DNA of 64,000 nucleotides from Halalkalicoccus sp. NIPERK01 (GTDB lineage Archaea > Halobacteriota > Halobacteria > Halobacteriales > Halalkalicoccaceae), in NCBI RefSeq assembly GCF_030287405.1, contig NZ_JASVVV010000003.1, positions 372,001 through 436,000 of the forward strand. Direction: 5' to 3'. Shown piece by piece: positions 8,983 to 17,322 of the stretch. A program made the position numbers and the translations under genes. The first letter of the stretch is position 1; each line of letters begins with the position of its first letter. The notes below the pieces were generated by a model, which worked only from the letters and a program-made list of their open reading frames with translations, searched no databases and was not told the DNA's origin.

Positions 8983-9642
8983 TCAGCCATCTGGTGGGGT
9001 GATGAGAACCGCATTCTCCGCTAACGCCTTATGTGCCCGGCGAAAGCGATTCGAGAGGGCCTGTGAGGAGATCTCGAACTCCTCCGCTAATTCACTCAGC
9101 GCCGTTTCCCGTGGAATCTCGTAGTATCCTGATCGCAACGCTGCAACCAGCGTTTCACGCTGAGTCTCCGTGAGCACGGCATGCAAGTCGGTTGTTGGAG
9201 ACGAGGGACGATACAGTCGAGTGAGATCGAGCTCGAACTCGTTCGCCGTGATGTAATCGCTGAACTGGGTGAGATCATCCTCCGAATCGAATCGGAGTTG
9301 CAGCTCCCAGCGTTCGTTACGGCCGGTCGCAGAGAGGAGGATCGCCCCTGTCTCAGTATACGCGTAGACGACCGATTCGACGTCCCGGATCCAATTCGCA
9401 CGATATAAGACCGCGGTCTCGAGTTCGTCGATCCTCGTGAGGTCTTCAACCGATGGATCGTCCCTCGCTGCGGCCTCGAACGTCTCGTGATCCCCGTCAG
9501 AGGTCCAGAAATACGGCATGATCCGATCGGGGCCATGGGAGACGACCCGTTCGACCTCGACGATCATGTCCGTCGCCGTGCTGAGTGTCTCGTACAGGGC
9601 AAATTGGTCCGCTGGGACGGTAAATTCAGCGATAATACTCAT
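8983..9642 (-). CDS. Bat-type (HTH-10) transcriptional regulator, paralogue
   Basis: The protein has 219 residues from the ATG at 9642. Its layout matches the 6168 gene: N-terminal MSIIAEFTVPA sensor domain with a MPYFW motif, and a C-terminal HTH-10 domain (LTETQRETLVAALRSGYYE, then SELAEEFEISSQALSNRFRRA). The two proteins align end to end but have diverged, and this copy uses more A/T-ending codons, pointing to a different history. It is a sequence-specific activator or repressor with an unknown cue. It is divergently arranged with the small HTH gene at 9897, and the 250-base interval between them presumably holds both promoters. Confidence 0.85.
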   Translation of the reverse strand: MSIIAEFTVPADQFALYETLSTATDMIVEVERVVSHGPDRIMPYFWTSDGDHETFEAAARDDPSVEDLTRIDELETAVLYRANWIRDVESVVYAYTETGAILLSATGRNERWELQLRFDSEDDLTQFSDYITANEFELDLTRLYRPSSPTTDLHAVLTETQRETLVAALRSGYYEIPRETALSELAEEFEISSQALSNRFRRAHKALAENAVLITPPDG

Positions 9643-9896
9643 GTAATCACCATAGGAGTACACTACACCGTCAAACAAGAAGGCATAAATGGGTTTGTGC
9701 ATCAACCTCGATGATTTCAATAGTCGATGACGTAGGTACGGCTCAGCGTCTGCCGTCCGAGAGGTGACGGGGTATAGGAACGCGACTGAGACCGCTGCGC
9801 TCATAACCTCTCGGAGGTGGGCGCTCCTAACAGGTGCCTCTGACACAATGAACCGGTATTCACCAGCCGAACGTCGACACACACGGAGTGGTAACG

Positions 9897-10298
9897 ATGA
9901 GTAGCGACATCGAATCAGTTGTTTCCTCTGAAAGGGATGTCTTTGGCGGGGCAACAGCTCACTCAGCCGTCTTCGAGGCGCTTTCATCGCAGTCGTGCCG
10001 CTATATCATCTACTATTTCCTGGCGGCATCCGACTCCAGTATCTCGATAAGGGAGTTGGTCACAGGGATTCAAACGCTTGCAGCCCACGAGAGCAAGCGA
10101 CCGTCACTGGTCGGCGGTGCTGCTCTCAAATCACTCCTTATTGAGAGGGCGATCCCGCGGCTCGAGCAGCTCGATGTGGTCGAATACGATCCCCGAAGCG
10201 GGAGCGTTCGGTACCATCGACAGCCCTTCGTCGAAGAGTACGCCGAACACGCGGCCTATCAAGAATTAGCGTCGGATTTCGTTGAGGAGTCACTGTAG
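9897..10298 (+). CDS. Small haloarchaeal winged-helix protein (DUF7344-like)
   Basis: The protein has 133 residues from the ATG at 9897 (GTG at 9888 is an alternative). It contains a winged-helix-like domain of the type seen in many haloarchaeal regulators: A-V-F-E-A-L-S-S-Q-S-C-R-Y near residues 24-36, a recognition region ending IPRLEQLDVVEYD, and a wing (SGSVRYHRQP). This arrangement matches the haloarchaeal DUF7344 group, which I name from memory rather than from a search. Codon use is less GC-biased than in the core genes nearby. It diverges from the Bat-type regulator at 8983-9642 and may be part of the same regulatory unit. Confidence 0.68.
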   Translation: MSSDIESVVSSERDVFGGATAHSAVFEALSSQSCRYIIYYFLAASDSSISIRELVTGIQTLAAHESKRPSLVGGAALKSLLIERAIPRLEQLDVVEYDPRSGSVRYHRQPFVEEYAEHAAYQELASDFVEESL

Positions 10299-10334
10299 CG
10301 CGATTCCACGAGCGTATTTCAGGCTGGACTATGG

Positions 10335-11096
10335 CTACATGCCCGTCGGGGCGTCGATCCACGTCGTTTCGAGCCCCCAGTCGTCCGCCAGCGCCCGCAG
10401 CGATCGGACGCCGAACGTCTCGGTCGCGTAGTGGCCCGCGAGGACGACCGTCACGCCGGCCTCCCGCGCCTCGTGGTAGACCTTCTGTTTTCCCTCGCCG
10501 GTCACGAACGCGTCTACACCCCGTTCGACGGCCTCCGCGAGCCAGTCGGCCCCGCTCCCGGTGACGATCGCGACGTCCTCTACGTCCTCTGGACCGAAAT
10601 CCAGCACGCGGACGGCCCCTCCGCCGGTGTCGAGGTCCGAGAGCCGGTCCTCGAGCCCCGCCGCGCTGTACGTCGAGGACGCACGCCCGGCCAGCCCGAT
10701 CGTCTCGGACTCGAGCGACCCGAACGGCTCCCGACTCCCGAGTCCGAGGTGGTCGGCGACGCCGGCGGCGTTCCCGAGGTCGGGGTGGGCGTCGAGCGGG
10801 AGGTGAGAGACGTACAGCGCCATGTCGTTCTCGATCAACGCGGCGATCCGGTCGTAACTCCGACCCGTTACTCGCTCTATGCCGCCCCACGAGAGGCCGT
10901 GATGCACACAGAGGACGTCCGCGCCCGCCTCGGCCGCCCGATCGATCGTCTCGCGTGCGGCGTCGACCGCGAAGGCGGCGTGGTCGAGTTCTCCCTCGCG
11001 GCCGACCTGCAACCCGTTGGCGCTCGCGTCGATCCCGTCGAACGCCTCGGTCCGGAGGCGGTCGTCGTAGCGCTCACACAGTTCCGTCAGTTCCAT
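10335..11096 (-). CDS. Nif3-like dinuclear metal centre protein
   Basis: The protein has 253 residues and belongs to the NIF3/YbgI (DUF34) family, hexameric proteins with a two-metal site. Visible metal-ligand motifs are CVHHGLSW (His65, His66), LDAHPDLGN (101-109) and, near the C-terminus, AGHYATE. The cellular role is still debated; GTP cyclohydrolase-like and tRNA-related activities have been proposed for relatives. The start at 11096 is chosen because MELTELCERYDD matches the family N-terminus. It overlaps the 3' end of the agmatinase-like gene by 23 bases, so the two are probably translated from one mRNA with eIF5A. Confidence 0.85.
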   Translation of the reverse strand: MELTELCERYDDRLRTEAFDGIDASANGLQVGREGELDHAAFAVDAARETIDRAAEAGADVLCVHHGLSWGGIERVTGRSYDRIAALIENDMALYVSHLPLDAHPDLGNAAGVADHLGLGSREPFGSLESETIGLAGRASSTYSAAGLEDRLSDLDTGGGAVRVLDFGPEDVEDVAIVTGSGADWLAEAVERGVDAFVTGEGKQKVYHEAREAGVTVVLAGHYATETFGVRSLRALADDWGLETTWIDAPTGM

Positions 11097-11913
11097 GGGC
11101 GTGTGTAGCGACGAACTCCCTGAGTAACTTTCCACCGAGCGCCGCCGCCTGGCCGTCGTCGCGGTCGTTGACCTCGACCACGTCGAACCCCACGCAGTGG
11201 GGTGCCGCGGCGCGGACGACCCCGCGCATCTCCCGCGGCGTCAGGCCGAACGGCTCCATCGTGCCCGTCCCCGGCGCGAACGCCGGGTCCGCCCCGTCGA
11301 CGTCGACGCTCAGGTAGACGTCCCTCCCCGCGAACGGATCGCGCTCCCCTTCTTTGACCGCCCGGAGCCACGCGCCGACCTCCTCGGGCGGGACGACGGT
11401 AACGTCCTCCGCGGCGGCGCGGTCCCACTCCTCCTCGCTCCCCGTTCGCGCGCCGACGACGATCGCCTCCTCGGCGGTTTCGAGCGCGCGGCGGGTCACG
11501 CACGCGTGGGACCACTCGTCGCCGTCGTACTCCTCGCGGAGGTCGAGGTGGGCGTCCAGACAGACGAACAGGTCGGGATCGGTCGCGTCGACGCCCGCGG
11601 CGCTGACGGTGTGCTCGCCGCCCAGAAGCAGGGGGACGGCGTCGTCCCAGACGACGTCCCGAACCACGCCCGAGAGGTGCTCGACGTACTCGGCGGCGTC
11701 GGTCCAGGCGCGGACGTCGCCGTGGTCGTGAACGGAGAGGTCCGAGAAGTGCCGGTCGGTACGCCGGTCGTAGTCGTCGAACGTCTCGGCGAACCGCCGG
11801 ATCCGGTCGGGGCCGAACCGGGCTCCCGGCTGGAAGGTCGTCGAGACGTCGAGCGGCGCGCCGACGATCGCGTAGTCGGCGTCCTCGCGCGCGGTCGACG
11901 CGCCGGGGAACAT
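11074..11913 (-). CDS. speB: Agmatinase-like ureohydrolase of the hypusine pathway
   Basis: The protein has 279 residues and is an arginase/agmatinase-fold enzyme with the complete dimanganese set: GGEHT (His101), CLDAHLD (Asp120, His122, Asp124) and SVDVDGADP (Asp204, Asp206). Its ATG (11913) overlaps the eIF5A stop in a TGATG junction, so the two are translationally coupled. In haloarchaea this conserved neighbourhood has been linked to hypusine formation by an agmatine route: deoxyhypusine synthase attaches an agmatine-derived group and the agmatinase-like enzyme removes urea. The alternative is ordinary conversion of free agmatine to putrescine; context favours the first. Confidence 0.9.
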   Translation of the reverse strand: MFPGASTAREDADYAIVGAPLDVSTTFQPGARFGPDRIRRFAETFDDYDRRTDRHFSDLSVHDHGDVRAWTDAAEYVEHLSGVVRDVVWDDAVPLLLGGEHTVSAAGVDATDPDLFVCLDAHLDLREEYDGDEWSHACVTRRALETAEEAIVVGARTGSEEEWDRAAAEDVTVVPPEEVGAWLRAVKEGERDPFAGRDVYLSVDVDGADPAFAPGTGTMEPFGLTPREMRGVVRAAAPHCVGFDVVEVNDRDDGQAAALGGKLLREFVATHAHGTDGTV

Positions 11914-12290
11914 CAGACGATCTTCCGCTGCCCTTCCATCTCGAGGAACTCGATGCTGTCCTCGGACGAGAGGTCCGCGTCCGAGGGGGTGCTGATCGTG
12001 ATCGTCTCGTAGGTATCGAGGTCCATCACCTGCGCGACGGTGTCGCTCTCGACGTTGATGACCTGCCCCTGCTTTCGCTCGATTATCGGTACTCTAATTT
12101 TTGCGTCGACGGGCTGGGAGAAACTGCGTTTCTTGCCGTCGAAGACCCCCTTGCCCTCGACGCGGGCCTTCGCGCTGCCGTGTTTGCCCGGTTTCGCCGT
12201 GCTGTAGTGGGTGATCTTGCACGCGGCACCGTCCATCATCACATAGCCGCCCTCCTGGAGATCGCGGACCTGCTTTTGCTGCGTTACCAT
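11913..12290 (-). CDS. eif5A: Translation initiation factor 5A (aIF5A)
   Basis: This 125-residue protein has an N-terminal SH3-like KOW domain and a C-terminal OB fold. The modified loop [11 protein letters not shown] carries the lysine that becomes deoxyhypusine/hypusine (Lys36). The factor rescues ribosomes stalled on difficult peptide bonds such as polyproline. The ATG at 12290 is 44 bases from the convergent-looking end of the aminotransferase gene upstream, and an A/T-rich TATA-like stretch (GTATAAGTGG on the plus strand near 12312-12321, read on the minus strand) lies about 25 bases before it. It is first in the unit eIF5A - agmatinase-like - Nif3-like. Confidence 0.96.
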   Translation of the reverse strand: MVTQQKQVRDLQEGGYVMMDGAACKITHYSTAKPGKHGSAKARVEGKGVFDGKKRSFSQPVDAKIRVPIIERKQGQVINVESDTVAQVMDLDTYETITISTPSDADLSSEDSIEFLEMEGQRKIV

Positions 12291-12334
12291 GCGCTTCGCT
12301 ACCCACGGTAGCTGTATAAGTGGTTTGGAACGCG

Positions 12335-13405
12335 CTACTCGTGGTCCTCGATCACACGCCCGACCCGCGTCAGTCCCTCCTCCAACTCCGCGGTCGGAAG
12401 TCCGAAGCCGATCCGGAAATAGTCCTCGAACCCGAAGAACTCCCCCGGCGCGAGCACGACGCCCTCGGCCTCGACGACCGCTCGACAGAACTCCTTCCCG
12501 GAGTCGAACCCGTCGGGGACGGTCACGAACCCGTTTACTCCCACTGGATCGTGCCACTCCAGCCCGTGTTCGTCGATCCACTCGGCGACCATATCGTGGT
12601 GCTCGCGCGCCAACTCGCGGTTCTCCGCGAGGATCGCCCCCTCCCGCTCGCCCAGCGCCTGTCTCGCGACGTGCTGGCCGAAAACGGAGGGCGAGATCGT
12701 GGTGTAGTCCTTCCAGCGCACCGCGCCCTCGATCACCTCCTCGGGGCCGGCGATCCAGCCGAAGCGCAACCCCGCGAGGCCGTAGGCCTTCGTCAGGCTC
12801 GCCGTGCTGATGCCGTGTTCGCCCATCGACGCGACGGGGGGGAGGGGGTCCTCACAGAGCAATCGGTAGACCTCGTCACACAGCAGGTAGGCGTCGTTCT
12901 CCTCGGCCAACTCGTACAGTGCTTCCACCGTTTCCTTCGAATGATATCTTCCGGTCGGGTTGTTCGGGTTGTTCAGCACGAGCAGGCGGGTCTCGGGGCG
13001 GATCGCCTCCGCGACCGTATCGACGTCGAGCCCCCAGTCGGGTACTGAGAGGCTCACCCGCGAGACGTCACAGATCGACTCGGGCACCGCCGAAAGCGCC
13101 TGGTAGGTCGGCGTGACGACGACCGTATGGTCCCCGGGTTCGAGCAGCGACCGGAAGACGAGGTAGTTCGCCTCCTGGGTCCCACAGGTGAAACAGACCT
13201 CCTCGGCGTCGCGACCGTAGCGCGCAGCGATCTCGGCACGGAACTCGGGATCGCCGTCCGTCGGGATCACGTAGCCGAGTTCGCCGGGGTCGGTGTCGAA
13301 GCGGTTCGCCTCCAGACTGCGGATCCCGCTCTCGGCGAGCATGATCTCGGCGTCGTGTTCGTACTCGTCGAACCAGCGTTCGAGTCCGAAGGGCGCGATC
13401 TCCAT
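12335..13405 (-). CDS. Class I/II (aspartate-type) aminotransferase
   Basis: This 356-residue PLP enzyme is of fold type I. It shows the substrate/PLP motifs NNPNNPTG (145-152), CDEVY with Asp177, and [18 protein letters not shown] with the Schiff-base Lys206. It lacks the length and motifs that would identify a specific subgroup such as histidinol-phosphate aminotransferase; relatives in haloarchaea are annotated as aspartate- or general pyridoxal-phosphate aminotransferases. The start at 13405 gives the family-like [11 protein letters not shown]. The next gene (GNAT) begins 424 bases further up on the same strand, with only 24 bases between them. Confidence 0.85.
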   Translation of the reverse strand: MEIAPFGLERWFDEYEHDAEIMLAESGIRSLEANRFDTDPGELGYVIPTDGDPEFRAEIAARYGRDAEEVCFTCGTQEANYLVFRSLLEPGDHTVVVTPTYQALSAVPESICDVSRVSLSVPDWGLDVDTVAEAIRPETRLLVLNNPNNPTGRYHSKETVEALYELAEENDAYLLCDEVYRLLCEDPLPPVASMGEHGISTASLTKAYGLAGLRFGWIAGPEEVIEGAVRWKDYTTISPSVFGQHVARQALGEREGAILAENRELAREHHDMVAEWIDEHGLEWHDPVGVNGFVTVPDGFDSGKEFCRAVVEAEGVVLAPGEFFGFEDYFRIGFGLPTAELEEGLTRVGRVIEDHE

Positions 13406-13429
13406 AGCGGGGCTACGTCCGACCCCACC

Positions 13430-13828
13430 TCAACCTTGCCGATCCATCCCCACCAGTTCGGGCGCGCACGTCTCGAACCCGAATCGCTCGTAGAACTCCG
13501 GAACGTTCGCGATCAGGTTGACGTAGGCCGTCTCGGGGGCGTTGTCGTCCAGATACGCGAGCAGTCGTTCGACCACTCGCCGGCCGAGGCCCTCGCCTTG
13601 GTGATCGGGGTGAACCGCGATATCCACGAGTTGGTAGACGGTGGCGCCGTCACCGACGATCCGTCCCATCGCGACCGCTTGCGTCCCCTCTCGTACAGTT
13701 ACCGCGAACAGCTCGTTGCCGAGCCCGCGGCGAGCGGCCTCCTCGGTGTGGGCGTTCAGACCGGCGGCCCGGCGAAGCGAGACGAACTCCGCGGGGGTCG
13801 GCGGTTCGGTTTCGATCTCGTAGGTCAC
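13430..13828 (-). CDS. GNAT-family N-acetyltransferase
   Basis: The protein has 132 residues and carries the acetyl-CoA-binding motif A of GNAT enzymes: VDIAVHPDHQGEGLGRRVVE (about residues 70-89), followed by the AYVNLIANVPEFYERFGF motif B region. It acetylates an amine on an unknown small molecule or protein. It sits between the UbiB-type kinase and the aminotransferase, all on the minus strand with gaps of 24-30 bases, so a loose operon is likely. Confidence 0.85.
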   Translation of the reverse strand: MTYEIETEPPTPAEFVSLRRAAGLNAHTEEAARRGLGNELFAVTVREGTQAVAMGRIVGDGATVYQLVDIAVHPDHQGEGLGRRVVERLLAYLDDNAPETAYVNLIANVPEFYERFGFETCAPELVGMDRQG

Positions 13829-13858
13829 GGTCGTGGGGAGTCGCTATCGGTCATGGGT

Positions 13859-15523
13859 TCATTCCTCGCGCCGTTGGCGCATGCTCTGGCGGGTGAACTG
13901 CGGGCGCGCGCGGATCCCCTTGCGGCGCTTCGTGAAGGAGCGATAGAGCACGTAGACGATGAACACCGAGAGCAACGCGGGGACGACCGCGGGCTGCCAC
14001 GCCCGAAACGAGTAGATGATGGACGTCGAGATCAGCGTCACCGAGAGCAGTAGTCCATAGATCAGCCGCTTGGCGAACCGGTCGAAGACGTCGTTCGGGT
14101 CCTCGATGTCGACGTTGATCGTGACGTCCCCGCGTTCGAGCTGCGCGAGCGTTCGGTCCGCGGTCTGAGGCAGGCGGATCGACGCCTGCGTCGACTCCCA
14201 CAGTTCCCGGCCGGTCTCCTCGGCGAACTGACGGGCGGTCTCCTCGCGGTAGCCCTCCTCGGTGAGGTACTCCGTCGCGGTCTCGATGAAGTCGAAGTCG
14301 GGATCGAGCGTGACACACACCCCCTCGACGACCGTCGCGACCCGGAGGACGAGCGCGAGGTTCGACGGGAGTCTGAGGGGGAACTCGTAGATCGTGTTCT
14401 CGATCTGGCTGATGATCTGGTTGACGCGGTACTGCTCGATCTGCTCGCCTCGAACGTCCGCGATGGCGAGTTCCATCACGTCGCCCATCACCTGCCGGTC
14501 CGCCTCCGGGCTCAGGGTACCCATCTCGATCAAGGTATCCAGAATGGCGTCGATGTCCTGGTTGGCCACGGCGATGTAGAACTCGACGATCTTGTTCTGG
14601 ATGAACGAATCGACCCGCCCGCTCATCCCGAAGTCGTAGAAGACGATCGCCCCGTCCTCGCGAACGGCGAGGTTGCCCGGGTGGGGATCGGCGTGGAAGA
14701 CGCCGTCGTCGACGATCATCTGGAGGTACGTTCGTTGAAGGGTCTCGGCGAGTTCGTGGCGGTCGATCCCCCGCTCGTCGAGTTCGCGGACGTTGCTGAT
14801 CTTCGTCCCGCCGATGTACTCCATCGTGAGCACCCGCCCCGTCGAGTGGGTGTCGACGATCTCGGGGATCAGAACCCGGTCGTTGTCCTCGAAGTTGGCG
14901 CGGATCTCCCGGAGCATGTCGGCCTCCCGCTCGTAGTCCATCTCCTCGCGGATCGTCTTCGCGAACTCGTCGGCGAGGTTCTCGAGCGAGAACGCCTGGG
15001 CGTCCTGGACGAACCGCAACAGGAGCGGCAGCGAGAACTTGATCACCCGCAGATCGGCCTCGATCAGCGACTCGATCCCCGGCCGGCGGACCTTGACCGC
15101 GACGAGCCGATCGTCGATGTACGCCCGGTAGACCTGCCCGAGGCTCGCGCCGCTGATCGCGTTCCGGTTGAACTCCTCGAAGCGCTCCTCGACGGGCCCG
15201 AGGTCCGTTTCGAGAACCCGTCGGGCCTCCTCCCACTCGGCGGGGGGCACCTCGTCCTGCAGTTTCGAGAGTTCGTCGATGTACGCCGGCGGGAGGACGT
15301 CCGGGCGCGTCGAGAGCAGTTGGCCGAGCTTGATGAACGTCGGCCCGAGGGTCAGCAGCGACTCCAGCAGGCGGTTGGCCCGCTCGCGCTGGGTCTCGAC
15401 GTCGACCTGCCGGGCGCTCCCGAAGAACACGAACCGATTGCGATCACGCGTATACGCCCACAGGAGCGGGAGGAACTGCCACGCGACGACGAAGAACCGT
15501 CGGTACGCACGGAGCCGTACCAT
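13859..15523 (-). CDS. AarF/ABC1/UbiB-type atypical kinase
   Basis: The protein has 554 residues. Family features are the KxGQ-like motif (TFIKLGQLLSTRPDVLPP, about residues 60-77), the Ala-rich replacement of the P-loop (SGASLGQVYRA), the VAVKVRRPG lysine, HADPHPGNL as catalytic loop, and the YDFGMSG metal motif. Two hydrophobic helices near the C-terminus (LLLSVTLISTSIIYSF and AVVPALLSVFIVYVLY) anchor it to the membrane. UbiB-type proteins are ATPases/kinases needed for quinone or isoprenoid lipid metabolism. In haloarchaea, menaquinone or lipid handling is plausible but unproven. It begins 6 bases after the Hsp20 stop, so the two are probably cotranscribed. Confidence 0.9.
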   Translation of the reverse strand: MVRLRAYRRFFVVAWQFLPLLWAYTRDRNRFVFFGSARQVDVETQRERANRLLESLLTLGPTFIKLGQLLSTRPDVLPPAYIDELSKLQDEVPPAEWEEARRVLETDLGPVEERFEEFNRNAISGASLGQVYRAYIDDRLVAVKVRRPGIESLIEADLRVIKFSLPLLLRFVQDAQAFSLENLADEFAKTIREEMDYEREADMLREIRANFEDNDRVLIPEIVDTHSTGRVLTMEYIGGTKISNVRELDERGIDRHELAETLQRTYLQMIVDDGVFHADPHPGNLAVREDGAIVFYDFGMSGRVDSFIQNKIVEFYIAVANQDIDAILDTLIEMGTLSPEADRQVMGDVMELAIADVRGEQIEQYRVNQIISQIENTIYEFPLRLPSNLALVLRVATVVEGVCVTLDPDFDFIETATEYLTEEGYREETARQFAEETGRELWESTQASIRLPQTADRTLAQLERGDVTINVDIEDPNDVFDRFAKRLIYGLLLSVTLISTSIIYSFRAWQPAVVPALLSVFIVYVLYRSFTKRRKGIRARPQFTRQSMRQRREE

Positions 15524-15529
15524 CCCCGC

Positions 15530-15886
15530 CTAGGCGTCCTCGATGGGGATGGTCGTCGCCTCGGCCGGCTCACGACGGGGGACGTACAGTTCGAGCACGC
15601 CGCGCTCGATCGTCGCGTGGGCCTCCTCGCCGATCGCGTCCGGGGGCAACGGGAGGTCGACGTCCAGAAAGAGCGAGCGCTCCTCCCGGAGGTACTCGAA
15701 GCCCTGCGGGGCGTCCTTCTCGCGGCGGGCCTCGATCCGCACCCGGCGGTCCTCGGCGGTGACCTCGGTGCTCTCGCGCGTCGCGCCCGGCAGGTCGAGC
15801 ACCACCAGGTACTCCTCGTCGCGTTCGAGCAGATCCGCGAAAACGGCCTCGGGCAACTCCCGGAGTGCCTCGCGCAGCGCTGACAT
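15530..15886 (-). CDS. Hsp20/alpha-crystallin family small heat-shock protein
   Basis: This 118-residue protein has a single alpha-crystallin domain (about 30-110): the EYLVVLDLPGA opening, a VEARREKD strand, and FLDVDLP before the last strand pair. The usual I-x-I C-terminal anchor is seen as TIPI. It is an ATP-independent chaperone that holds unfolding proteins. The start at 15886 (MSALREAL) is chosen because a TATA-like run (GGGCTTTTTCGCC on the minus strand, about 15911-15923) lies about 28 bases upstream; the in-frame ATG at 15928 would overlap that box. Confidence 0.88.
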   Translation of the reverse strand: MSALREALRELPEAVFADLLERDEEYLVVLDLPGATRESTEVTAEDRRVRIEARREKDAPQGFEYLREERSLFLDVDLPLPPDAIGEEAHATIERGVLELYVPRREPAEATTIPIEDA

Positions 15887-16092
15887 ACCCGGCGCTACGG
15901 CGGCGGGGGCGAAAAAGCCCGCGGTCACGCGCCGAGCACGAACGCGGTGCCGACCGGCGATCCGGGTGCGACGGCCGTGAGGACCGCGAGCACGGGGACG
16001 GGGAGGGAACGATCGCCGCCGGACCGCACGGTCCCGTGAGACGAGCGTGTCGACGACGTGTGCTTTTGGTCCCGCGCCCGCAACCCACCTAC

Positions 16093-17319
16093 ATGAGCCA
16101 CGACGACCTCCGACACGCGGGGTTCAAGGAGCGAACGCGCGTCGAGGCGGCCCGCGAGCGCCTGCTCGATCGGGTCACGCCACACGACCGGACCGAGCGC
16201 GTCCCGCTCGCGAGCGCCGACGGCCGCACGCTCGCGACGACGGTGAGCGCCCCCAACCCGGTGCCGGGCTACGACCGGGCGGCGATGGACGGCTACGCGG
16301 TGCGCGCCGAGGACACCTTCGGCGCGAGCGACCGCTCGCCGAACCTCCTGCGGGCGGGTGAGGAGATCGGCCCCGACACCGCCGTCCGCGTACACACCGG
16401 CAGCGAACTCCCCGCGGGGGCCGACGCGGTCGTGATGATCGAGCAGGTCAGCGAGGTCCGCGACGAACTCGAAGTCAGCGACGCCGTCGCCGAGGGCGAG
16501 AACGTCGGGCCAGTAGGAGAAGACGTCTCGGAGGGCCAGACGCTCTACGAGCCAGGACATCGAGTTCGTCCCTCGGATCTCGGCCTCCTCAAGTCGGTGG
16601 GGCTGACCGAGGTCGAGGTCCGCGAGCGGCCCACGGTCGCGGTGGTCCCGACGGGCGAGGAACTCGTCCAGTCGGATCCCGCCCCCGGGGAGGTGATCGA
16701 GACCAACGCGCTGACGGTCTCGCGGTTCGTCGACCGCTGGGGCGGGCGGCCCACCTACCGGGAGATCGTCACCGACGACCCCGAGGCGCTGCGGGCGGCG
16801 ATCCAGCGCGACCTCACGAAGGACCTGATCGTCACTACCGGAGGATCCTCGGTGGGCGAACGGGACCTCATCCCCGAGGTCGTCTCCGAGATCGGCGAGG
16901 TGCTCGTCCACGGGGTCGCCCTCAAACCGGGCCACCCAGTCGCCCTCGGTATCGTCGAGGACACGCCCGTCCTGATGCTGCCGGGCTACCCCGTCGCCTG
17001 CATCGTCAACGCGGTGCAGTTCCTCCGGCCCGCGCTCAAGCGGGCGGGCGGAATGCCTTGCGAGGACCACCCGACGACCGAGGCGCGTCTCGAACGCAAG
17101 ATCAGGAGCGAACCCGGAATCAGGACGTTCGCACGGGTGAAACTCGATCGTGCGGGCGGGGACGGCGATGAGACGACCGCCCGCCCCACCCGCGTCAGCG
17201 GGTCGGGCGTCCTCTCGAGCGTCGCGCTCGCGGACGGCTGGGTGGTCGTCCCCGAGGACCGCGAGGGGATCGCCGAGGGCGAGACCATCGCCGTCGAGGA
17301 CTGGGAGTGGTCGGCATAG
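16093..17319 (+). CDS. moeA: Molybdopterin molybdenumtransferase MoeA (single-domain set)
   Basis: The protein has 408 residues, the normal MoeA length. MoeA inserts molybdate (or tungstate) into adenylylated molybdopterin. Domain signs are PGYDRAAMDGYAVRA (about 56-70), the GSELPAGADAVVMIEQ segment, VVPTGEELV, TTGGSSVGERD in the MPT-binding domain, and GHPVALG/LPGYPVACI near residues 280-300. The start at 16093 fits a leaderless mRNA with a TATA-like TGCTTTTGG about 30 bases upstream. The neighbouring gene pair (MFS transporter and a second, longer MoeA) suggests a Mo/W cofactor locus; one copy may be specialised for tungsten. Confidence 0.93.
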   Translation: MSHDDLRHAGFKERTRVEAARERLLDRVTPHDRTERVPLASADGRTLATTVSAPNPVPGYDRAAMDGYAVRAEDTFGASDRSPNLLRAGEEIGPDTAVRVHTGSELPAGADAVVMIEQVSEVRDELEVSDAVAEGENVGPVGEDVSEGQTLYEPGHRVRPSDLGLLKSVGLTEVEVRERPTVAVVPTGEELVQSDPAPGEVIETNALTVSRFVDRWGGRPTYREIVTDDPEALRAAIQRDLTKDLIVTTGGSSVGERDLIPEVVSEIGEVLVHGVALKPGHPVALGIVEDTPVLMLPGYPVACIVNAVQFLRPALKRAGGMPCEDHPTTEARLERKIRSEPGIRTFARVKLDRAGGDGDETTARPTRVSGSGVLSSVALADGWVVVPEDREGIAEGETIAVEDWEWSA

Positions 17320-17322
17320 CGG

